Shown: positions 58,089-64,000 of the stretch, piece after piece
Position numbering within the stretch: position 1 is the first letter of the stretch
Layout: each line of letters begins with the position of its first letter
Source of the DNA: CAG-390 sp045636385
GTDB taxonomy: Bacteria > Bacillota > Clostridia > Oscillospirales > CAG-272
Length of the DNA: 64,000 nt
Direction: 5' to 3'
Assembly: GCA_045636385.1 (NCBI GenBank)
Contig: JAZTXK010000078.1
Location: 213,508-277,507, forward strand
The notes under the pieces: model-generated
What the model saw: the letters and a program-made list of their open reading frames with translations, nothing else
The model's database searches: none
Told to the model about the DNA's origin: nothing
Program-made: the position numbers and the translations under genes

Positions 58089-58091
58089 CGT

Positions 58092-58790
58092 TTATTGCTT
58101 TTTCTTGTAAGGCGAGAGATTGCCGTTATCCATAACAAGAATTCTGTCGGCGCGCTCGGCGATCTTCATATCGTGAGTTACGATAAGGAGCGTCTGTCCG
58201 AGCTCTTCCTTTGTTTTAATCAACAATTCAAGCACCTCGTCGGCGTTTGCTCTGTCAAGGTTTCCTGTGGGTTCATCAGCGAAGACGATCTGCGGACGGT
58301 TGATCAAAGCGCGGGCGATTGATACTCTTTGCTGCTGACCGCCGGAAAGCTCGCTCGGAAGGTGGTGAAGTCTGTCGTGAATATTGAGGGTTGCGACAAG
58401 CTTTTTGAAATGCTCCTCATAGCTATGGTCGGGCTTGTTACACATAAGCGTGGGAATGAGGATATTTTCAAGTGCGGTAAACTGCGGGATGAGATTGTGG
58501 TTTTGGAATACCATTCCCATAAAGTTACCGCGGAACACGCCGAGCTCATCAGCGGACATTGCTGTAATATCGTTGCCTCTTATGTATATCTTACCCGAAT
58601 TTGGGCGGTCAAGTCCTGCACAGATATGCAAGAAGGTACTCTTACCCGAACCCGATGAACCGATTATCGCAACCATCTCACCGTCGTATATCTCTACGTT
58701 TGCGCGGTTGACGGCGGTAACGGTCGTATCGTATTGCTTATACTGTTTTATTACGTTTTCTGCTTTAAGTATTACTTTTCTTTCTTCCAT
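58092..58790 (-). CDS. ABC transporter ATP-binding protein (MacB/LolD type)
   Basis: This 232-residue ATPase has Walker A GSSGSGKSTFLHICAGLD (about 40-57), a Q-loop in MVFQNHNLI, the signature LSGGQQQRVSIARAL near 145 and Walker B IVFADEPTGNLD near 168. It belongs to the type VII family that works with FtsX-like permeases in lipoprotein or peptide handling. It lies 13 bp after the permease gene. Confidence 0.95.
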   Translation of the reverse strand: MEERKVILKAENVIKQYKQYDTTVTAVNRANVEIYDGEMVAIIGSSGSGKSTFLHICAGLDRPNSGKIYIRGNDITAMSADELGVFRGNFMGMVFQNHNLIPQFTALENILIPTLMCNKPDHSYEEHFKKLVATLNIHDRLHHLPSELSGGQQQRVSIARALINRPQIVFADEPTGNLDRANADEVLELLIKTKEELGQTLLIVTHDMKIAERADRILVMDNGNLSPYKKKQ

Positions 58791-58803
58791 AATTAACCTC
58801 CGT

Positions 58804-61113
58804 TCATTCGCCGAGATGCTTTTTCACAAGAGCGTCGCGATCCTTTTTCCATTTCGAGAAGGGCTTATAAGTAGCTATCATAGAACTTGCGGCAGACACC
58901 GCGATGCATATCAGAAGACCTATGAGCGAGAATTTGTAGCTGTATCTGAAATCAGCACCCATTCCGAGTGAGGTAAGAAATTCATTTATCAGCCAATAAA
59001 TGAACTCTGTAACACCCCAGCCGATAACTACGGTCGCGACGGTAGCGGGCACTGTAAGAACTCCGCCGGAGAATAAATAAAGCTTTCCAAGGTCTGCATC
59101 AGTAGCACCAAACGCAGAAAGCATTTCGTTCTCGATCTTTCGCTTTGCACCGAACATCGACTGTGAGAAAAGCCAGACCGCGGGAGCTGTCATAAGAAAT
59201 ACCGTCGCGCAGATGAATACCGCAGGTGTGGCACTGCTCTTCTGCGCGGTCTTATGTGCAAGTCCGCTTCTTAAATTATCTAAAGTAAGAGCATCGAAAA
59301 TCGCAATTGATGAGCGGATTCTTTCATACAACGACTCCGTTTCTTCGTGAGTCAGCGCTTCGGATACGAATATATCGGCTTTCATCGCGGAAATATCCTT
59401 ATTAACAGCGCTTTCGAAAAGCTCACTACCCATGGCGATCATATATCTGTCGTCTGTGTCGCCCGTATCCACGATCGCGGCGATCTCAACGGTTACAAAG
59501 TGATATTCGCCCTTTGAGAGGAGCTGACTGAGGAGGTACTTGTTATCGGGAACATCGTACGAGATCGAGCCGTGCGACATTTCGAAAACCGCGAGCTTTA
59601 CCGTATCGCCCACTTTGAAATTCAGCGATCTTGAATTATTGATGTATTCTGATACGGCGATACAGTTCGGTTCATTCATAACTCTCGAGAGATCGCCCTC
59701 GATCTGCCATCCGCCTTCGCGGGTGACTTGAGTATATAAAACGTCGTCGATCAAGGAATATTTATAGTTATTGTCTGCGTATCCGTTATCGGTTTTAACT
59801 GTTTTAGACGAAATACCCGATCTTTGTCTGTTATTCAGAACGACGTATCCGTTTATCGCGGTCGCATCGATCGAATTTTCCCAAGAAACATATTCAACAC
59901 CTTCAAAATCGGCGATCTCTTCAATGAGAAAAGGATCGATACCTTCGTTTGAATTTGCGGTTAGGGAGAATTCCGCCGTCTTTGTGTTCTCCGAAGCGGT
60001 GACCATACTGTTGATAAAGAAGCCGCACAAAAACAGAGACGAAAAGACTATCGCGGATACGAGCAAGGTTGCGTAATATCTTCTGAAACGCCAGAAGCCG
60101 TAAAGCTCATAATGCATAGGAAAGCTCTTGCGGAATATTCTGAAGGATACGCGCGGAGAGGACACGTAGTTTGAATTATCACCCGCAACGATAAGCGACG
60201 TGGGTGTTTTTGTTGCGAGAATCCTGACGGATGGAAATACCGCAAGGAGGATGACGCATAGCTGCCACAATACCGCCCAGAGAATCAAGATCGGCGAGAA
60301 CGACATAGAGCCTCCAAGGGAAAGCGTTACGGCAATTTGAATTATCAGACCAAGCGCCAAGGACGGAACGAAAGTCAGCAGGGCTATCGAAAACAGCTCC
60401 CACGCCGCAGTTTGAAACAGCTTTTCAAAATCGGCTCCGAAGGACATATAAACTCCGTATCGGAATTTATAGTGATTGATTCGGATGTTGTAAAGAACGA
60501 GCAAAATCAGCGCGCCGAGCAACCCCATCGCAATAACGATCGGAACGAAGGTGGCGCTCACTTTTGCCACTTCACCGGGATAAGTACAGCGGGGGCTGTA
60601 TTCGACGGTTACCGCCTCGCCCGAGATCGGATATTGAAGCAGGAACAAGCGGGATTGATCCATTCCATCCTCGCGCATAAGGATCTTAAGCTCGTACATT
60701 TCCCTGCCCGAGCCGTTTATATACTTCTTTGCTTCGTATGATTTGTAGAGTCTGTCCTCTTCCTCAAAGGTATCGGTAATGATAAAAGTATCATTAAAAT
60801 ACAAGCTCCATTCACTGCTTGACATACCCTCTATTTTGATGTGATAGTCCGCCGCGGCGTATGCTTCTTTCTTAATCGTTGCCTCTCTCGACTGCATAGC
60901 GAGCATCGGGCACCAGAAAAGGAGCTGGACGAGCAGCATAGCGAAAAAGAATACGAAAAATTCGCGGAATCCGCTAATGACACTTCGGAAGCCGTGTTTG
61001 AGGTTTGAATACGTAAAGAAACGTCCGATAGCAGCAATCGCGTCCTTGAACGCTTGCTTCGGCGTATAACGCACTAATACGTGGTCGACGTATTTATCCT
61101 TTCTATGAGCCAT
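58804..61113 (-). CDS. FtsX-like ABC transporter permease
   Basis: This 769-residue membrane protein is of the MacB/FtsX type. There is one helix near 50-70, an external segment, three helices near 190-300, a long external domain (about 375-610), and three helices in the last 160 residues with AVWLFSQSMFGAKRKIENEM and LSAFGATDADLGKLYL, a classic FtsX core. It pairs with the downstream ATPase. Unusually, it starts 12 bp after the lexA stop with AAAGGAG before the ATG, so it is probably in the LexA transcript. The cargo is unknown. Confidence 0.9.
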   Translation of the reverse strand: MAHRKDKYVDHVLVRYTPKQAFKDAIAAIGRFFTYSNLKHGFRSVISGFREFFVFFFAMLLVQLLFWCPMLAMQSREATIKKEAYAAADYHIKIEGMSSSEWSLYFNDTFIITDTFEEEDRLYKSYEAKKYINGSGREMYELKILMREDGMDQSRLFLLQYPISGEAVTVEYSPRCTYPGEVAKVSATFVPIVIAMGLLGALILLVLYNIRINHYKFRYGVYMSFGADFEKLFQTAAWELFSIALLTFVPSLALGLIIQIAVTLSLGGSMSFSPILILWAVLWQLCVILLAVFPSVRILATKTPTSLIVAGDNSNYVSSPRVSFRIFRKSFPMHYELYGFWRFRRYYATLLVSAIVFSSLFLCGFFINSMVTASENTKTAEFSLTANSNEGIDPFLIEEIADFEGVEYVSWENSIDATAINGYVVLNNRQRSGISSKTVKTDNGYADNNYKYSLIDDVLYTQVTREGGWQIEGDLSRVMNEPNCIAVSEYINNSRSLNFKVGDTVKLAVFEMSHGSISYDVPDNKYLLSQLLSKGEYHFVTVEIAAIVDTGDTDDRYMIAMGSELFESAVNKDISAMKADIFVSEALTHEETESLYERIRSSIAIFDALTLDNLRSGLAHKTAQKSSATPAVFICATVFLMTAPAVWLFSQSMFGAKRKIENEMLSAFGATDADLGKLYLFSGGVLTVPATVATVVIGWGVTEFIYWLINEFLTSLGMGADFRYSYKFSLIGLLICIAVSAASSMIATYKPFSKWKKDRDALVKKHLGE

Positions 61114-61125
61114 TGATTACTCCTT

Positions 61126-61722
61126 TCAATAAAGCCTGAGGGAAGCTACTACCTTGCCAAGTATGGCAACACTTTCCACAATGATCGGCTCCATTGTCTT
61201 ATTTTCGGGTTGCAGACGGTAGTGCCCGTCCTCCTTATAGAAGGTTTTAACTGTTGCTTCATCGCCAATGAGAGCGACGACAATTTCTCCGTTTTCGGCA
61301 TAGGTTCGTTTATCAACAATTACAACATCACCGTCGAGTATGCCCGCCTCTATCATACTTTCGCCCTTTACGTTAAGAGCAAACAGATTGTCGGGTCTGC
61401 AACCGACGGAGGAGGCGCAGAAGTTTATGTAGCCTTCGAAATCTTCCTCTGCAAGGATAGGCTTTCCTGCCGTTACGCGTCCGATAAGAGGAACTTGATT
61501 GGATGCTCCGACACCGTCCATATGTATCGCGCGGCTCTTTCCGCCGTCACGGGTAATAAGTCCCCTGTCCGCAAGACGGGTAAGATACATATGCACGGTA
61601 GACGTGCTCTTAAAGCCCAAAGCATCTCGTATATCGCGGACGCTTGGGGCGTATCCGTTATCGTTCAAGCTGCTTTTTATATACTCGTATACCGAGCGTT
61701 CGCGAGGTGTCAAATCTTTCAT
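61126..61722 (-). CDS. lexA: SOS repressor LexA
   Basis: This 198-residue repressor has a winged-helix DNA-binding domain (about 1-65, with GYAPSVRDIRDALGF). The self-cleavage site is Ala85-Gly86 in RVTAGKP. The catalytic Ser122 is in KGESMIEAG and Lys159 in DEATVKTF. I chose the ATG at 61722, with GGAGAAAG before it. The frame to 61776 has no site. The promoter overlaps a Cheo-type LexA box (61819-61832), so it is autoregulated. It heads an operon with an ABC exporter. Confidence 0.95.
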   Translation of the reverse strand: MKDLTPRERSVYEYIKSSLNDNGYAPSVRDIRDALGFKSTSTVHMYLTRLADRGLITRDGGKSRAIHMDGVGASNQVPLIGRVTAGKPILAEEDFEGYINFCASSVGCRPDNLFALNVKGESMIEAGILDGDVVIVDKRTYAENGEIVVALIGDEATVKTFYKEDGHYRLQPENKTMEPIIVESVAILGKVVASLRLY

Positions 61723-61792
61723 TTCTACTTTCTCCGTTAAAACTATATACCATTTTTTGCCTTTTAAGCAAGTCATAGATTACTACGATTAT

Positions 61793-61821
61793 ATTATATC
61801 AGATTTTTACACAAATTGCAA
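61793..61821 (-). promoter_or_regulatory. promoter of lexA
   Basis: On the minus strand TTGCAA (61821-61816) and TATAAT (61798-61793) have a 17-base spacer. The -35 overlaps the LexA box. Confidence 0.8.
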
Positions 61822-61832
61822 ACATTTGTTCG
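61819..61832. promoter_or_regulatory. Cheo-type LexA operator (SOS box)
   Basis: On the minus strand the site reads CGAACAAATGTTTG, against the Gram-positive consensus CGAACATATGTTCG. Spacing is CGAAC-4-GTTTG, with mismatches in the centre and last half-site. Its place over the lexA -35 makes it convincing. Confidence 0.7.
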
Positions 61833-61916
61833 TAAATTTTGATATACATTTTGCATAAACTTTCATTTTGCGTTTTAGGCAATATGTTAAAAAACTGTAA
61901 CATTTGAAACTCGCTA

Positions 61917-61945
61917 TTGCTTTTTTAATCGGAATATTGTAAAAT
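61917..61945 (+). promoter_or_regulatory. promoter of pckG
   Basis: TTGCTT (61917-61922) and TAAAAT (61940-61945) have a 17-base spacer and TG before the -10. Confidence 0.65.
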
Positions 61946-62008
61946 AGTATGGTAGATAACTTTGTTATCTTTAATTCCGTAAATCTTATTCAAGGAGAAT
62001 AAAAAAGA

Positions 62009-63796
62009 ATGACCAACAACAAGTATGTCCTTAATTGGATCGACGAGATGGCAGCTATGACCAAGCCCGACAAGATCGTTTGGATCGACGGCTCCGAGGA
62101 ACAGGCTGAGGCTCTCAGAGCAGAGGCTTGCTCCACCGGTGAGATCATCAAGCTCAACCAGGATCTCCTCCCCAACTGCTACCTCCATCGCACCGCAATC
62201 AACGACGTTGCACGTGTTGAGGGCAGAACCTACATCTGCACCGAGAAGAAAGAGGATGCAGGTAACATCAACAACTGGATGGCTCCCGCCGAGATGAAGG
62301 AAAAGCTCTTCAAGCTTTACACCGGCTCCATGAAGGGTCGTACCATGTACGTTATTCCCTACTCCATGGGCGTTGTAGGCTCCGACTTCGCTAAGTACGG
62401 TATCGAGCTTACCGACTCCATTTACGTTGTTCTTAACATGCTCATCATGACCCGCGTTGGCACCAACGTCCTCGACGAGCCCGGCGACAGCGCAGACTAC
62501 ATCAAGGGTCTCCACGCTCGCGCAGATATCGACGAGGAGAACCGTTACATCACTCACTTCCCCGAGACCAACGAAATCATGTCCGTTAACTCCGGTTACG
62601 GAGGAAACGTACTTCTCGGTAAGAAGTGCTTCGCTCTTCGTATTGCTTCCTACCTCGGACGCAAGGAAGGCTGGATGGCTGAGCACATGCTCATCCTCGG
62701 CGTTGAGTATCCCAACGGCGACATCAAGTACATCACCGCTGCATTCCCCTCCGCATGCGGTAAGACCAACCTCGCAATGCTCATTCCTCCCGCAATCTAC
62801 CGCGAGAAGGGCTACAAGGTATGGTGCGTAGGCGACGATATCGCTTGGCTCCGTGTTAACAAGGAAGACGGCAAGCTTTATGCTGTTAACCCCGAGAACG
62901 GCTTCTTCGGCGTTGCTCCCGGTACCAACGACAAGTCCAACCCCAACGCTCTCGCTACCTGTATGCGTGACACCATCTTCACCAACGTTGTTCACAACAC
63001 CGAGAACAACACCGTTTGGTGGGAAGGTCTTGATAACAATCCTCCTACCCCCGGCAACGCTATCGACTGGCAGGGCAGACCTTGGGATTGCACCAAGTTC
63101 GATAAGAAGGATAAGTCCACCTGCGGCGCACATCCCAACAGCCGCTTCACCGCTCTCGCAAAGAACTGCCCCTGCATTTCTTCCGAGTTCAACTCCCTCA
63201 AGGGTGTTCCCGTATCCGCAATCGTATTTGGCGGACGCCGCGCAAAGACCGCTCCCCTGGTTTACCAGTCCTTCGACTGGAAGCACGGTTCCTTCGTTGG
63301 TTCCATCATGGCTTCCGAGACAACCGCTGCAGCTGCAGGTGCAGTCGGCGTAGTTCGTCGCGACCCCATGGCTATGCGTCCCTTCGTTGGTTACAACATG
63401 GGCGACTACTGGAAGCACTGGGTTGAGATGGGCAAGGTTATCCCCAACGCTCCCAAGATCTTCCACGTTAACTGGTTCCGTACCGATGACGAAGGCCACT
63501 TCATCTGGCCCGGCTTCGGTGACAACCTCCGCGTTCTTGACTGGATCCTCGCTCGTTGCGAAGATAAGGTTGACGCTGTTGAGACCGCTATCGGGTACGT
63601 TCCTAAGGCAGAAGACATCAACATCGAGGGTCTCGAGGATGTTACTCTTGACACCATCAAGGACCTCCTCACCGTTGATAAGGCTTCTTGGCTTGAGGAT
63701 GTTGCAAACATCAAGGAATTCTACGCTCTCGTTGGCGACCGCGTTCCTGCTGAGATGTACGAAGAGCTCGCAGCTCTCGAGGCAAGACTCGGCTAA
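62009..63796 (+). CDS. pckG: phosphoenolpyruvate carboxykinase (GTP)
   Basis: This 595-residue enzyme interconverts oxaloacetate and PEP with GTP/GDP. The GTP-type P-loop FPSACGKTNLAML (about 246-258) distinguishes it from the ATP-type. Also visible are PYSMGVVGSDFAKYGIELTD near 116, CVGDDIAWLRVN near 273, ENGFFGVAPGT near 294, and FGGRRAKTAPLV near 408. In anaerobes it often works in the carboxylating direction toward succinate. AAGGAG precedes the ATG. Codon use suggests high expression (many C-ending codons). Confidence 0.96.
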   Translation: MTNNKYVLNWIDEMAAMTKPDKIVWIDGSEEQAEALRAEACSTGEIIKLNQDLLPNCYLHRTAINDVARVEGRTYICTEKKEDAGNINNWMAPAEMKEKLFKLYTGSMKGRTMYVIPYSMGVVGSDFAKYGIELTDSIYVVLNMLIMTRVGTNVLDEPGDSADYIKGLHARADIDEENRYITHFPETNEIMSVNSGYGGNVLLGKKCFALRIASYLGRKEGWMAEHMLILGVEYPNGDIKYITAAFPSACGKTNLAMLIPPAIYREKGYKVWCVGDDIAWLRVNKEDGKLYAVNPENGFFGVAPGTNDKSNPNALATCMRDTIFTNVVHNTENNTVWWEGLDNNPPTPGNAIDWQGRPWDCTKFDKKDKSTCGAHPNSRFTALAKNCPCISSEFNSLKGVPVSAIVFGGRRAKTAPLVYQSFDWKHGSFVGSIMASETTAAAAGAVGVVRRDPMAMRPFVGYNMGDYWKHWVEMGKVIPNAPKIFHVNWFRTDDEGHFIWPGFGDNLRVLDWILARCEDKVDAVETAIGYVPKAEDINIEGLEDVTLDTIKDLLTVDKASWLEDVANIKEFYALVGDRVPAEMYEELAALEARLG

Positions 63797-63810
63797 TTTC
63801 CGAAATAATA

Positions 63811-63840
63811 AAAGCCACCGATTATTCGGTGGCTTTTTTC
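63811..63840. terminator. bidirectional terminator between pckG and the AlkD-like gene
   Basis: AAAGCCACCGA pairs perfectly with TCGGTGGCTTT, followed by TTTC on the plus strand. The convergent gene's stop codon lies in the loop and stem. Confidence 0.9.
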
Positions 63841-64000
63841 TTTAGCGTTTTAAGATATTCCTTATGTTCTCTCGGCACTCGGTAGCTTTCGCAGGCCTTT
63901 TGAATAGCTTTGTTATGAACCCATAAGGGAAGTCTTCCTTTCTCAAAGAACGGAATGATAGCTTCGGGCTGAAAGGCTACGGCTGTGGCAAAATACCAGG
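63822..64000 (-). CDS. DNA alkylation repair (AlkD-like) protein, C-terminal 58 residues only
   Basis: A minus-strand frame enters from the right window edge and stops at TAA (63824-63822). The visible tail reads WYFATAVAFQPEAIIPFF, then LPLWVHNKAIQKACESYRV and YLKTLKKKATE. It matches the C-terminal HEAT-like repeats of AlkD-family glycosylases, which remove positively charged alkylated bases. The 5' part is outside the window. Its stop sits inside the shared terminator hairpin. Confidence 0.75.
   Translation of the reverse strand, partial: WYFATAVAFQPEAIIPFFEKGRLPLWVHNKAIQKACESYRVPREHKEYLKTLKKKATE

Overview
The window looks like chromosomal DNA from a member of the Bacillota, class Clostridia, most likely a gut- or rumen-type anaerobe. 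The basis is the gene content (YlbF-family protein, TIGR04086-type membrane protein, clostridial LexA with a Cheo-type box, a yybP-ykoY manganese riboswitch, a SpoIIP-like protein, GTP-type PEP carboxykinase), strong GGAGG ribosome binding sites, sigma-A type promoters with 16-18 base spacers, and frequent intrinsic terminators. I cannot place it below class level from sequence alone. Most of the window is ordinary core genome. There is no prophage, transposase, CRISPR array or rRNA operon. Layout: 1-2.5 kb holds a truncated O-antigen-ligase-like gene and rimM-trmD (minus strand). 2.6-4.8 kb is a yajC locus: yajC, a TIGR04086-type protein and a short protein resembling only the N-terminal part of a SCIFF peptide maturase, facing a SpoIIP-like gene. 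5-12 kb carries a peptide-type solute-binding lipoprotein and then three tandem, separately promoted paralogous sugar-type binding lipoproteins, with no permease nearby. 12-20.4 kb is plus-strand housekeeping: an MBL hydrolase, gltX, glnS, DUF1294 and DUF896 genes, tsaE-tsaB-rpiB-ispD-ispF-rpe. 20.4-22.8 kb is an AT-richer accessory patch: a two-domain GNAT acetyltransferase behind a leader-peptide/terminator attenuator, and an XRE regulator with a palindromic operator candidate. 22.9-33.2 kb is minus-strand housekeeping: miaB-ylbF-mutS-mutL-tgt, then an LCP-family gene and glyS. 33.3-51.6 kb contains sugar genes (iron alcohol dehydrogenase, araD, a GH78-like and a GH106-like glycosidase, L-rhamnose isomerase), interleaved with cardiolipin synthase, an mntP-P-type ATPase unit behind a manganese riboswitch, pncB and a large unknown exported protein. 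51.7-55.3 kb contains a GLUG-repeat surface protein, a second XRE regulator flanked by two copies of a roughly 140 bp palindromic repeat, and tRNA-Val(GAC), whose 3' end is echoed in the repeats. 55.3-64 kb holds a NUDIX-cytidylate-kinase-like pair, a polysaccharide flippase, a lexA-led operon that also encodes an FtsX-type ABC transporter, pckG, and the C-terminal end of an AlkD-like gene. How it works together: the sugar genes suggest use of rhamnose- and arabinose-containing plant or mucin glycans. The binding lipoproteins would capture ligands for transporters encoded elsewhere. MntP and the P-type ATPase are likely a manganese-responsive export unit. The mismatch repair, LexA and AlkD-like genes are genome maintenance. 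The parts least explained by standard annotation are the attenuated GNAT gene (20465-21601), the repeat/tRNA-Val/XRE block with a candidate small RNA (53313-55185), the rSAM-less SCIFF-maturase-like protein (3532-3900) and the LexA-led ABC transporter operon (58092-61832).
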